Under the pieces are notes generated by a model that saw only the letters and a list, made by a program, of their open reading frames with translations, did no database searches and was not told the origin of the DNA. From Owenia fusiformis (lineage: Eukaryota; Annelida; Polychaeta; Sabellida; Oweniidae): 64,000 bases of DNA. Made by a program: the position numbers and the translations under genes. Below are positions 1-10,465 of the stretch, piece after piece. The stretch is taken from positions 53,833,885 through 53,897,884 of the forward strand of contig CAIIXF020000001.1 of the NCBI GenBank assembly GCA_903813345.2. The letters are read 5' to 3'. The first letter of the stretch is position 1, and each line of letters begins with the position of its first letter.

Positions 1-180
1 TTGCATTTGGTGTGTGTAATAGTTGGCAATTGGCATTTGGTGTGTGTTATAGTTGACAATTGGCATTTGGTGTGTGTAATAGTTGGCAATTGGCATTTGG
101 TGTGTGTAATAATTGGCAATTGGCATTTGGTGTGTGTAATAGATGGCAATTGGCATTTGGTGTGTGTAATAGTTGATAAA
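1..180. repeat. 30-bp minisatellite, six units
   Basis: A 30-bp unit (TTGGCATTTGGTGTGTGTAA plus TAGTTGGCAA) is repeated head to tail about six times, with one or two substitutions per unit. It starts at the window edge, so its full length is unknown. Because 30 is a multiple of three it stays open in frame, but the peptide is only a translation of the repeat. Confidence 0.95.
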
Positions 181-615
181 GAGCACTGCTCTTCCATGTT
201 TAGGTGTAGACTGTAGACCATGGCAGCTTATCTTAAAGTCCGTGAATGATCATGAGAGAAAAGGAAGACTACCCATGTTACTTAGATTTAAAAAATAGTA
301 ACAGTAAATGTTTATATTGATTATGCATGTAATTTATTTATATTCCTGTATACATTACAGGATGTCACAAAAGCAACAGCTTTCCCACCAAATACAACAA
401 AAACTACTCTCTCATACATCTTTTCTCAAGTTGATTGTACATAATCAGATACCTTGATGGATAATGATCTTAATAACTATGCAGTATAAAAGCAGAACTT
501 ATTTGGAAGTCCTTGATAAAGCTACAGTATTACAGTTTGAGCACTAAATAAAAGAGTTCATGTAGTTGATTTCTATTACCACTTCAAAACCATAGTGGTT
601 TGAGATCTCATAGTG
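181..615. other. no recognised feature
   Basis: AT-rich unique-looking sequence. I see no coding potential, repeat or RNA gene here. Confidence 0.5.
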
Positions 616-1119
616 CACTGGTGATCCACTCGATTACTCTGGCCAAAATGTCAGAACCTCTAATGTATGATTTTTCTTTTTTCCTTATTTCACGCATTGT
701 AGGCAGAATTCCCACAACATTTTACCACAAACGTGTGTCAGTATCATATGTTTAAGAAAATGTACATGTTTGCGAACAAATGGTTCAGAAGACTACAGAA
801 TCGTCAATTTAATACCTCACATTTGTTACATAAACGGAATGTCAAAAAATGGTCAAGATCCGCACCTACCCATTCCGTTTACGTAACAATAGTGAGGTAT
901 TAGATCGAAGATTCTGTTGTCTTCTTACCTATTTGTTCGCAAACATATACATTTTCTTAAAATAAATATATGATACTGACACACGTTTTTGATCAAAATG
1001 TTTTGGGAATTCTGCCTCCAATGTGTGAAATAAAGAAAAATCGCACCTTTGAGGTTCTGACATTTTGTTACCGAAACAAATCGTTTCATTAACCAGCATA
1101 ATCAAATGGATCATTAGTG
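616..1119. repeat. Long imperfect palindrome (foldback element)
   Basis: Arms at about 616-841 and 868-1119 are reverse complements of each other at high identity, for example the blocks around TTTGTTCGCAAAC and GATACTGACACACG, separated by a loop of about 25 bp. The right arm carries a short insertion near its outer end. This is the structure of a foldback transposon or a hairpin MITE. The family is not identified. Confidence 0.85.
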
Positions 1120-1535
1120 ATAGTTTCCAATATTGTCTAGACAGGTATCCCCTATTTGTGTATTTTACATTTTGAATACGCTCATCCACTGATGAATGAC
1201 CTCTTAAAAATACTTTTATTTTTAACATGGAAAATCCTCACTTCAGCAAATCCACGACTATTTATTTATTGCTCAGTCCATATTTCTATGACATTGATTA
1301 TTAATTGCTAGCAAGAGATATAGATTATCTGTTTTTATTACCACATGCACATGTTGAAATTTTCACCTACAATATATGACTTTCTATATAGATGGAAAAA
1401 TAGATGGCACTATTGGTTTTGGCCAGACTAGAATACATGAATTACCTATTTGTAAAATTTGAATCTTAGATTTTACTGTCTTACATAGATCTTATTAAAT
1501 TTGTATATGTACATGTACATATGAGTATCATGTCT

Positions 1536-1735
1536 TTAGCCCAAACACTTCTTTACTTTATTCCAATAGCCAATTGTGGCACTACTTTGACATCCCTTGG
1601 GTCCTCCATTGTGTATTCTAGCATAGTCCTCACATGTAGGTGTACGTCCTCCAGTGCAGTATGTACCATAGCGATTCATGTAAGCCACGACGCAAGTCTT
1701 GGAACAAGCCATCTGTGTGGTACAGGTTTTGTAAT
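1536..1735 (-). CDS. i-type lysozyme exon 4 (C-terminus)
   Basis: The acceptor is attccag. It completes the Asp of GGDYK, covers YMNRYG, the IHNGGPKGC block and YWNKVKKCLG, and stops at TAA 1536-1538. A possible minus-strand poly(A) signal AATAAATAAA lies at 1261-1270. Confidence 0.95.
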
Positions 1736-4700
1736 CTGGAATAGGACCCAACATAAAATGAAAAGATAAAACTGTATAGTGGCATATGTGTATGGCTGAT
1801 CGATTAAGATCCCCTTCAAAGATATTAATCTAAAGTTGGTCTAATTTCAGATATTCATATATTGTGTTCTAATAGTTGATTTGAAAATGACTGTATTTAC
1901 ACCTTAAGCTGTGAACAAAGTCAACATTTCACCCGGGGTATATTCGCGAACAATATCCCTGGTGATACGAGTAATGTGTGACGTCATAACGGTGGGCCGT
2001 ACTAATGGCAGACCATAATGAATATTCCACACATTTGATGAGTTGTCATGTTTGAATCGTAATATAGATCTCAGAGCAGGGGTTATATTGTTGAATACAC
2101 CCCTTAGGGCTAGGCATGAAAGCTTCCGAACCCCTCACTCCCTTCGGACGTTCAGGTTACAGAAAACGTTTGTGCCTAGCCCTGCAGGGTGTATTTGACG
2201 ATGTTACCCCTGCTATTTGGTCTACATTTCTTAATTAAAATGTGTAATATTGACAGACCTCCTCCTGGTTTGCCACAATCTATCCAATATGCCATTTTGA
2301 TCTGGAAGGGTCCACATGAAAGTGATCCTACATCCATCCTGCATTTCCCTATCTGGCTCTCACATCCTTCAACCTGCAAATTCATAGATACGTCCAAACA
2401 ACAGAGTCAAAAAGATATATGACAGGACTATAAACCCATCATTTTAATCTCCTTACATATTGGATCGTGTTTTGAATCAACAAAGATCTTAAGTTTTTTT
2501 AAAGTAATAGATAGATATTATATTATAGATATTGATGCATGAATTTTTTGGGGCGTGAGGCAATCCAAACATACCGCCTAGAATGACCTGAGTTTAATAG
2601 ATCCAACTTGTGAATATGAATAAAATTATATTATTATTTATATCCAACATGAAGTAGTATTGTTCAATTCACAAGTAGTTCTAGGGATTTTCACAAATAA
2701 GAATATTTTTGCTCATTGGAATTTGTTACTTTACAGAGTTGGCATTTTAAATTATTCTATGTCCTTCTGTTATTGGTTGATTAAAACTGATATAATAAAC
2801 AACACCTGTAATCCTCAGCATAGCACGTTAAGATAATTAACATCACAGTGTTTATACAGTTTGTATCAAATTACAGCAGTGATGTCAGACTGATCTTCCG
2901 TGATTTATTTATAAAGCATATCATATTTACTATCAGCATTTGAAGTTTTACTTTAGTTTATTAAAAAAGGATCAAAAGAATGTTACTAATTCTAAGGTTT
3001 GAATATACTATAAGAAAAGGGAAAGTGTCAAGAATAAGAATATAATAATTCTATGTAAGTCTTTTAGTAACTAAGTGGATGAATTTGTCTGCATTCATGA
3101 GCAGGGGTTAATTTTAAAATTTTTCTCAAGTTTTTACATAGGGGAATTTAAGAAAAAAGTAGTGAATCACCCAAATTAGTTTAAGATGGCATTAGAAAAT
3201 CAGTGTTGTTTTGGCCTTCTCAAAGTGTAAGGAATAGAGATGCAGTATGTAAAAATATTTTAGTGATTGATATTAGTATGATAACGTCATCGCAAAGGGC
3301 AGTATAGTGAAATATTTTACCAAGGGCGGAAGGCTCATTGAGGTCCATTATTTCACTATTTAACCCAAAGAAATGACATTATTAGTATCATTACCACCGT
3401 TTATGCCCACGGCTGAAAGAGCAAGAACTGACTGCCACTGAATGAAAATGATACACACTAAATGATATATCATTTCCCGGGGAACATTGGTGGGCTGGAA
3501 TATCAATATTGGCCTGCCACTACGACCTGTCGTATATTGCTCAGGTCAATATAGTAAAAAAGCCTTCTAAACTAGCACTAATACCCCTAGAACAGGCCCG
3601 GCAAAGTGGTAATAATATGAGTTACCAAATTATCAAAAAGACTGATTTTGAAGATCAATCTTTTATGCCATAGTGACTCACGCATAGAAATAGAAACTTG
3701 ATAATTCCATATATTTTAGGTGGCAGTTTCATGTGCATACTCTTAACATACAGATTAAGTTTCACACTTATGGAATGTTTTCTGCTTCTTTATTCGTATC
3801 TTACTATATGTATTCGTAAATTGAACTTCTGTACTTCTTAAATGCACATGTATGTTCGTAACTTGAGTATTTTCATTCATTGTTTGCCTTTTTCTGTTCG
3901 TTAATCTAATTTGTTTCGTTAAAACGTATATGTATGTGTTTTATACTGAAATACATTCAAAAGTCCTTAAACGCATTTGTTAGTGACACATTGTATATCC
4001 GTATATAAATAAAATGAGTTCATTTTGTACCTTTATCATTGTTTCTGCAAATATATTAATTTGATATCTACGAACTGAATGTCGAATTTATCAATGAATA
4101 AGTACTAGCCTTGGCATTTTTATTTTTTGATTGTCGAATTTATTTTCGTAACAAGGTAATATGTTTTCGTAAAAGTGCACATTTATTGTTTGTAAATATT
4201 GTTATTTGTATTGATAAATTGCACTTTTATATTCGTTTTTCATTGGTTTATTTAGATCACGTGATCATTCTCAACGAGACATGGTCAACCCATGGTCAAA
4301 GTCATCGCCCCCTCCCCCCACACACCTAAAACTCTCATGTCACATGACCTATGCCTCGAGATTTGCAGTTTATATTCGTTAATTCACATTTGTATTCGTA
4401 AACTCACATTTATATTCATAAGGTTCATTTTATCATTCGCTAATGTACGAATATGCATTTGCTTTCTGCAATAATTCATGGGTAATATGCAAGATTATTA
4501 TTGGTAAAAATACACCTCTTCGATAAAATAACAGGTAATTTTGGGGAAATTTACGAATTGTAAGCTGTAGTTGGCGAATAATAAATTGTTAGTTACAAAT
4601 ATTTGGTGACAGGTCATCTAAACCCCAAGTCATCTCAACCCAGTCCAACTCAACCCCAAGTCAAGTCAACCCCAGTAAAACTCAACCCCAAGTCAACTCA

Positions 4701-6484
4701 ACCCTGTAAAACTCAACCCCAGTAAAACTCAACCCTATTTGTGCAATGTCTAATTTAATTTTTTTATGATGAATAATTTAAGTCATTTATTTCTGAAAAT
4801 CTAGCATTTTGCATGAAACTTTGAATAGAAAGTTGTAAAAGTATTCCAAAAAAATGGTTAAGCTCAAGGATGATTCATCAAGTTGTCACTATTATTTAAT
4901 TTAAGTCATCTTTTGAAATCAAATTTTAGATAATTTAGAAATAATTAACAATGTAATATAACTTTTTATCTATATGAACATGCATTAACAAAATCATTAA
5001 CATTTACTAATTATTAATAGACTGAAAACATATAGGCGTAGCCAGGAGGGGAGCGCACACACCCTCCCCCCAATTTTGAAGGAAGTTGCATCATTTTTTG
5101 TCAAAACATATCTTTTTTTGGCTCGCTTATGCCTTTATTGGCAACCCCTGACTGTAAACCTGATTTTTTGGGCAATCGCATCCCTCCTGACTGAAAGCTG
5201 GCTACGCCCCTGAAAAGCAATGGTCATGTTCCAGTTTTCCAAATAATCGCGAGTGTCAACCTCATAGGGATTACAACAAAACAAATGTATTAGCAAGATT
5301 AATAAAGTGACCCATATCTTAATCCTATTAGTACCATGTTGAGATTTTGGAGATAAACTCATTATTAACCATAATCTAAAAAGGCAGTGGTCTAAGAATG
5401 AAAATCACAAACTGAATAATCAGAATTATTTTTATGAAATAAACTTTCTTATAAGTTTATCAATATTCAGAAATATAGGGGTTGAGTTTTACTGGGGTTG
5501 AGTTTTACACGGTTGAGTTGACTTGGGGTTGAGTTTTACTGGGGTTGACTTGACTTGGGGTTGAGTTTTACTGGGTTGACTTGACTTGGGGTTGAGATGA
5601 CCAGGAAAATCAGGTAAATATATTGCATTTATTGAAGGAATTATAATACACTGTAAACTATAATGTTTGATATGAATACATCCATACAACCATATTCTCA
5701 AAATCCATTCTTTTGAAATAAGATGTTACAACAAAGGCAATTGAACTAGTCCTTACAAACATAAAATGCACCAGAATTTAGTATCTATTTGTTTATTTGA
5801 TACATCATATTTGTATTTGTAATTTGGGAATTTTATTTGTAAATGTTGCATTAATATTCGTATAAGGGAATTTATTCCAAACGAATAATGAAGCAGTTAT
5901 GACGCTATACACACTTGATTATAATATGTTCATAGGTTCTTTCTTATTATACTTGAATGAATAAAGTTTGAAGTCATTTTTGGTATCTCTTTAAAGTATT
6001 ATTATATAATTTTTAAATGAATTGTAATTTTCTAAATTAACCCCTTTAATGACATGGCAATAAGGTAACTTTGTATCCAGTAAACTCCCATAATCAGTCC
6101 AGATCTTTAAGACTGACACTCTCACCTTTCAAATGTTATATCGAAACCTTAACAAATTGTGTCATTTATTTTTCATTAAAAATTGGACTTTGAAGTTCTC
6201 ATTTGCTCTGCTGTTAAATGTGTCCTTATGCACATGTATTTACCTTACAAATGCAGTTCATACAGGCTGTATCTATCCCTTCAAACTTCAGGGCTGTATC
6301 AATAGTTTCATGTGCTGTGCACAGTCCTGGAAATATAAGATTCAACAATGATAAATTTATGTGTCAATCAATTAAACAAATTTAACGAAAAGATACAACC
6401 ACTTATGTACAAATATGGAGAGTCTGTACAAAACTTACCAAAGGAAATTACTGCCATCCAAATGCTGATCATTTTGCCTTCCAT
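1536..6484 (-). CDS. Invertebrate-type (i-type) lysozyme, complete four-exon gene
   Basis: Secreted muramidase of the destabilase/i-type lysozyme family, which cleaves the MurNAc-GlcNAc bond of peptidoglycan in innate defence or digestion. Exons are 6484-6439, 6326-6244, 2373-2259 and 1735-1536. All joins are GT-AG and keep phase, giving 147 residues, a normal length for the family. Residues 1-20 form a signal peptide (Met-rich start, hydrophobic core ISIWMAVISF, cleavage likely after CTA). The catalytic pair is visible: Glu45 in CICKVEGC and Asp57 in CRMD, 12 residues apart as in the family, followed by the hallmark GSLSCGPFQIK and YWIDCG. The C-terminal half has the conserved YMNRYG, CEDYARIHNGGPKGC and YWNKV blocks and many cysteines. 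Intron 2 is 3.9 kb and stuffed with transposons. Nothing visible breaks the gene. Confidence 0.95.
2075..2214. mobile_element. 140-bp MITE with about 45-bp terminal inverted repeats
   Basis: The left end AGCAGGGGTTATATTGTTGA is mirrored at the right end (…ATGTTACCCCTGCT), and GGGCTAGGCA pairs with TGCCTAGCCC inside. It lies in the lysozyme 3' intron, 45 bp downstream of exon 3. Confidence 0.8.
2259..2373 (-). CDS. i-type lysozyme exon 3 (catalytic block)
   Basis: The acceptor is tttgcag and the donor g|gtctgt, a weak but GT donor. It encodes VEGCESQIGKCRMD through CGKPGG, which holds both catalytic acids of the family. Confidence 0.92.
2380..3278. other. Lysozyme intron 2, no recognised element
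   Basis: AT-rich intronic sequence without visible coding, repeats or RNA genes. Confidence 0.5.
3281..3614 (-). mobile_element. Non-autonomous repeat, copy 1 of a family also at 21603-21949
   Basis: It is the reverse complement of 21603-21949 over almost its full length, sharing the GGCATAAACGGTGGTAAT block, the TATATTGACC(A/T)GAGCAATAT block and the subterminal hairpin built from ATAACGTCAT and TAGTGAAATA. The coding capacity is nil. Confidence 0.85.
4612..5602. mobile_element. Foldback element with about 125-bp inverted repeats, nested in relic A
   Basis: The left end 4612-4736 (GGTCATCT… then repeated CTCAACCCCA/AGTAAAACTC blocks) is the near-perfect reverse complement of 5478-5602 (…GGGTTGAGATGACC). 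The arms are themselves built from 15-30 bp internal subrepeats. The element interrupts the older transposon at 3769-5909 and is itself interrupted at 5031-5212. Confidence 0.9.
5031..5212. mobile_element. CAGGGGCGTAGCCAG-type MITE, nested in the foldback element
   Basis: The left end GGCGTAGCCAGGAGGG pairs with the right end CTGGCTACGCCCCTG, and the internal C-run GCACACACCCTCCCCCC is typical of this MITE type. Related ends occur at 16965-17169 and 50964-51128. Confidence 0.75.
5917..6243. other. Rest of lysozyme intron 2
   Basis: AT-rich, nothing recognised. Exon 2 of the lysozyme follows at 6244. Confidence 0.5.
6244..6326 (-). CDS. i-type lysozyme exon 2
   Basis: The acceptor is ttccag before 6326 and the donor aag|gtaaat. 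It encodes 28 residues ending in ACMNCICK, the start of the catalytic block. It joins exon 1 in phase 1 and exon 3 in phase 0. Confidence 0.9.
6439..6484 (-). CDS. i-type lysozyme exon 1 (signal peptide)
   Basis: Starts at ATG 6484 and encodes MEGKMISIWMAVISF plus the first base of a Gly codon. The donor is g|gtaagt at 6438. A second in-frame Met at residue 5 could also serve as the start. Confidence 0.88.
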
Positions 6485-6520
6485 CTTGATGCTCTAAACC
6501 TTCGTGTAAGATGTGCTCAG

Positions 6521-6530
6521 CTTAAATATG
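6521..6530 (-). promoter_or_regulatory. Possible TATA box of the lysozyme gene
   Basis: On the minus strand CATATTTAAG lies 37-46 bases upstream of the lysozyme ATG, which would place a transcription start just before the ATG. It is inferred from position and sequence only. Confidence 0.35.
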
Positions 6531-6534
6531 CATC

Positions 6535-7439
6535 AAGTCATGAGATGAGAGGCAGAGTTTAGTCATAATCAAACTTCCTTGTTAGACAATAGTACATAAA
6601 CAACATTGTGTTTTTGTTTCATTTTAATTTGGTTGTATGTTTGGCAATATATCTGATATAAACTGAATGCTTGATTTTCCACGATGTCCCATTTTCAAAA
6701 TTATAAAAAAATTATACTATAAGAAGAGTTATTACACAAAATAATAATGATCTTTACAAGTTCCTTTGCTGGGACATTTATTATTAGCAAGTTGTAGAAT
6801 CGTGTTCACTAACTTAGGTTAAGTTAATAAATGTCATCATAACAAGGAAGTGAAACTGATTTTTTTTGATTTTGTTTATTTAAGTAGTCAGTAAATCAAC
6901 CTTTAAATTGACATTGAGTGGTTCAATGACTGGGGATATTTATAATCTGCAAAATGTATTTTAAAATAAACCTATTTCATTCAACATATAAAATAGCATA
7001 GCACATGTAGAGGAAATGTAAAAAGGAAAATGTTGCATTGATATTTGGACTCATGATTGCAATCTAATAGACTGTATTTCCTATAATTAATATAATACTA
7101 GATTTTTAAACTAAATATGACTTTAATATTAATATGGGTTAAAAGCTATAATTAATTAAATACTGGATATGACAAATAAAATCAAATTATAATCTACCTA
7201 CATGTTGAGCTATCCAAATGTTAGTCTGAATTTATCTATGTGTTGTAACGACCCTTGATAGTAAGTTGCTACTACGGCCCAGGGTCTTGGGACTCTGAAA
7301 AGTGTTCATTCAGTACTAACAGAGGTGTTCCACTTCTAGAGATGTTCTACTTTGCAGGTTTCACTTTACTTTTAAAGCACAACATAGAACAATAAGTCCC
7401 TATTCAACATTAATATGATATGGGTATACAGGTATACAG
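6535..7439. other. Intergenic, no recognised feature
   Basis: AT-rich spacer between the divergent ends of the lysozyme 5' end and the GPCR 3' end. It presumably holds the GPCR 3' UTR and the lysozyme upstream region, but no motif is strong enough to name. Confidence 0.45.
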
Positions 7440-8408
7440 TCAATATTTGCACTTCAGACATTTTACCAAAGCCTTTCGAAATACTTTCAGTCTGGTAGCG
7501 TAAATCCAAGGGTTCATTGCACTATTTGCAACTACCAATGTAGCTGTGTAATAACACAATGATTTGTACCAAACTGGTTCTTCCTTCCATCTTATAAATG
7601 ACGTTATTGTTTGTGGTAGCCAGCATAACATAAACACGCCAACCAACAATGTCATCGTCTTAGCAATTTTGTTTTCATTATTGTGTGCAACAGCCATGTT
7701 ATTGTTGAACCTGACCAGTTCAGATTTGATTCTTGCACTGTGCTTTGCGGCTATGCAAGCAACTATTGTATGCGAAACCCCACTCAGAATCATCACACCA
7801 AATACCAGGACTTTAAATAGGGTGAAAATAAGTGGTGAGACAACAAGTTTTGCTCTGCAAGTATCCTCAGGTTCAAAATGAATGCTGTCTTTTTGGAGGT
7901 AAAGTGCACAACAAATAGAGATCATAAATATCCAAATACATATGATATAAACCCCAGTTCTACGGTGAGTTATTAATGTTTTATACTTGAAAGGATGGAT
8001 GATAGCAATGTAGCGATCCAAGGCAATCCCACACATGCTGAGCATAGACACTGAAAGTGAGATAGCCTTTAATAAAAGACCTAATACACATGTGACTCTG
8101 TCTTGTGTGTGTTCACCGTATATAAGCGGTATCAAATACAGCCTATGTACTGTAAGTGGACATACTATTAGACCCATAATAAGGTCTGCAATAGCTAAAC
8201 TTGTAAGGAACATGTTATTAACAGTGCGCAAGTTCCTATTGACCAGTATAGTTATCAAAACAGTGATGTTTCCTCCAATTATCAAAATTGCAACCAGGGA
8301 TTCAACTGTAGCATGTGCTATCAAGTCATACATTGGAAGTACAGGCTGGAGTCTGAAAGTTTCATTTGATGTTGCATTATCTCTCCCGTGTTCAATTTTG
8401 CCAGCCAT
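7440..8408 (-). CDS. Rhodopsin-class (class A) G-protein-coupled receptor, intronless
   Basis: A 322-residue seven-helix receptor of the plasma membrane with one open exon. N-glycosylation sequons NAT (11) and NET (15) lie in the short N-terminus. Helix markers are Asn47 in GGN (TM1), LAIAD with Asp75 (TM2), Cys107 at the top of TM3 with Cys174 in loop 2 for the disulfide, DRY at 131-133, Trp149 (TM4), CWLP at 262-265 (TM6) and NPWIY at 299-303 (TM7), then Cys317 and Cys320 as palmitoylation candidates. By counting back from DRY, position 3.32 is Lys114, so the Asp that binds amines is missing and an aminergic ligand is unlikely. TM5 lacks the usual central proline. The ligand cannot be named. 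The 3' end has an ordinary TAA-type stop region; no other exon is needed. Confidence 0.93.
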   Translation of the reverse strand: MAGKIEHGRDNATSNETFRLQPVLPMYDLIAHATVESLVAILIIGGNITVLITILVNRNLRTVNNMFLTSLAIADLIMGLIVCPLTVHRLYLIPLIYGEHTQDRVTCVLGLLLKAISLSVSMLSMCGIALDRYIAIIHPFKYKTLITHRRTGVYIICIWIFMISICCALYLQKDSIHFEPEDTCRAKLVVSPLIFTLFKVLVFGVMILSGVSHTIVACIAAKHSARIKSELVRFNNNMAVAHNNENKIAKTMTLLVGVFMLCWLPQTITSFIRWKEEPVWYKSLCYYTATLVVANSAMNPWIYATRLKVFRKALVKCLKCKY

Positions 8409-8901
8409 TCTAAATATATTGTCAGTCTCTAGTCTTCATTCATCAATTGTAGCTGTTATTCCTCTGGCAGAGAGGAATTGTAATTGATTTTTCTTACCAT
8501 CATCATATAGACTGATTTCACGCTGTATACAGTATCATATTTCCTTCATTTTATGCACATACATGTATATGTATATGTTGCTTCTGACAAAAACAATTGT
8601 TTCTATCAATAAAACATCAAAGCGAGTCAAGAATGGATGATATTGCACAGGTATGAGTACAAGAAAGTTTTTCTCATTATGACTCTGTATTATGCCATAT
8701 TTTCAACTTTTTATGAGAAACCTGAGTGACAAATAGCTTCAAATTAATGTTTTGTTTGGTGAGATTTGCTACTCCCTAGATCTAGAGTTGCTGTTTTTTT
8801 CTAATTAGATATGAATCAAGATCTTTTGTGTTGTCTATTTTTCACTCATTTCCGAACCAATTTATCAATACAAAATAGCTAATGAATCACATTATTGAGT
8901 G
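8409..8901. other. GPCR upstream region, nothing recognised
   Basis: AT-rich. It should contain the receptor's promoter and 5' UTR, but I see no convincing core motif. Confidence 0.4.
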
Positions 8902-9480
8902 TTAAGGTACGTTCACACCAACGGCGAATGCCACGCTTTAAATCGGCGAGCAAAGCGCCGTCATTTTTGTCATTTTTCTTCATACCAACGGCGCTTTGAT
9001 GGCGCTTTAAAGCGGCTTGTAAAGCGGCACCAAAGCGTAACAAAGTTTGATTAAAGCGTCGGGGTCGAAATAGGTCGTAGAAAAGCTCAGAGTAAAACGG
9101 GATATTCGGCAAGAGCGCCAAAAAATTTTAAACTCTTAAAAAATTTTGGGCGCTCTGTTACGAATCGATTAAGCGCCGAGAGCGTATCAAAGCTTAACAA
9201 ACCGTAACAAAGCTCAGAAAAACTTGATCCAAAGCGTAGGAAAGCTTAACATAGCTCTAAAAGGTTCCTCACGCTTTGATCCCGCTTTGATCAGGCTTTG
9301 TTACGCTTGAAATCACGCTTTGAAAAGCTTTGATAAGCATTATTACGCTTTGATGCGATTATGACGCTTTAAATCAGGCTCTGATACGATTGCAAAACTC
9401 TGTTGTGCATTGTTACGCTCTGTTAAGCTCTGTCACGCATTGGAAAATGTCGAGATCGCCGATTTCATGCCACTTTTGAT

Positions 9481-9497
9481 CCAATGACTATATAAAG
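9481..9497 (+). promoter_or_regulatory. CCAAT and TATA box inside the Harbinger-like element
   Basis: CCAAT at 9481-9485 and TATATAAAG at 9489-9497 lie 27 bases upstream of ATG 9524. The other copy keeps CCAAT, but its TATA box is changed to TATATCAAG. Confidence 0.5.
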
Positions 9498-9523
9498 ATG
9501 CAGTAGATTGACTCGAGAACACG

Positions 9524-9637
9524 ATGGCAGAACAACGAGATCCAGAAATTCCAGATGGACCAGAGCATGACCTATCTGAAGAAGACATGACGTTTGTCGC
9601 ACGGCGTGATATAGCGTGTGAAAACTTTCAAGCGTAA
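9524..9637 (+). CDS. Short acidic ORF in the element centre, possible transposase N-terminal remnant
   Basis: 37 codons starting MAEQRDPEIPDG and rich in Asp/Glu/Pro, followed directly by a stop in the AAAGCG-repeat sequence. The inverted second copy (26490 region, minus strand) encodes the same start with a few changes and then also runs into repeat. This is either the leftover first exon of the autonomous element or a captured host exon. No domain is recognised. Confidence 0.4.
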   Translation: MAEQRDPEIPDGPEHDLSEEDMTFVARRDIACENFQA

Positions 9638-10465
9638 CAAAGCCTAGCAAAGCGTTTCAATCCTTGATTAAAGCGTCTCAATTCGTTGGAAAGCTTGAGA
9701 GTCCCTCAGGAAAGTGTTACAAAGAGTGATGAAAGCGTCTGACCTCGTGTCAGATCTTCATGCCAGATCGTAGCAAATCTTGAGACATCTTAACGAAGCG
9801 TGTCAAGTGGTAACAGACCGTGAATAGACTGGGGTCCCCGCTTTGAACCAAGCTGTGTTAAGCTTTCCTACGCTTTGAGTCAAGCTTTGTTGAGCTTTGT
9901 TAAGGTTTGTTAAGCTTTGATACGCTCTCGGCGCTTCAATCAATTCGTAACAGAGCGCCCAAAATTTTAAAACAGTTTAACATTTTTTGGCGCTCTTGCC
10001 GAATATCCCGCTTTACTCCGAACTTTTCTACGACCTATTACGATCCCGACGCTTTAATTAAGCTTTGTTACGCTTTGGTGCCGCTTTACAATCCGCTTTA
10101 AAGCGCCATCAAAGCGCCGTTGGTGCGAACGCTTAAACAGTTTAAATTTTTTAGCGCTCTTGCCGAATATCCCGCTTTACTCCCGAGCTTTTCTACGACC
10201 TATTACGACCCCGACGCTTTAATTAAGCTTTGTTACGCTTTGGTGCCGCTTTACAAGCCGCTTTAAAGCGCCATCAAAGCGCCGTTGGTGTGAACGTACC
10301 ATTATCAAATTATGTTTATAATAGATGAGTTTAACACCAAATGGTATTTTTGGGAATGCATGCACTCTTGATCGAATATTTATGAAGAAGTAAAAAAAAA
10401 ATTTACATAAAATTCTGATTAATTAAGAGTTGCTCTTTTCAAAGAAGTGGAGAGAGAGAGAGCTA

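Larger units (their letters stand above)
3769..5909. mobile_element. DNA transposon relic A, flanked by 6-bp duplication CACACT
   Basis: It begins TATGGAATG and ends GACGCTATA, with CTGCTTC/GAAGCAG in loose terminal inverted repeats. The direct duplication CACACT sits at 3763-3768 and 5910-5915. A shorter relative lies at 33472-34110. Copy A was itself invaded by a foldback element at 4612-5602. No transposase is visible, so the superfamily is open. Confidence 0.8.
8905..10301 (+). mobile_element. PIF/Harbinger-like non-autonomous element, copy 1
   Basis: The ends (AGGTACGTTCACACCAACGG / …CCGTTGGTGTGAACGTACC) are inverted repeats and are flanked by TTA at 8902-8904 and 10302-10304, the 3-bp duplication typical of PIF/Harbinger. 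The body is filled with short subterminal repeats of the type AAAGCGTAACAAAGC in both orientations. The right terminal segment of about 165 bp is duplicated in tandem (about 9965-10130 and 10135-10301). It encodes no transposase but carries a TATA box and a 37-codon ORF in its centre. A second copy in opposite orientation is at 25689-27129. Confidence 0.85.

Noticed and set aside
1-216. Open frame of repeated HLVCVIVGNW peptide
   Set aside because: The 30-bp repeat is a multiple of three and stays open by structure alone.
7564-8487. Plus-strand ORFs of 105 and 150 codons
   Set aside because: They are antisense to the GPCR and have no recognisable domain.
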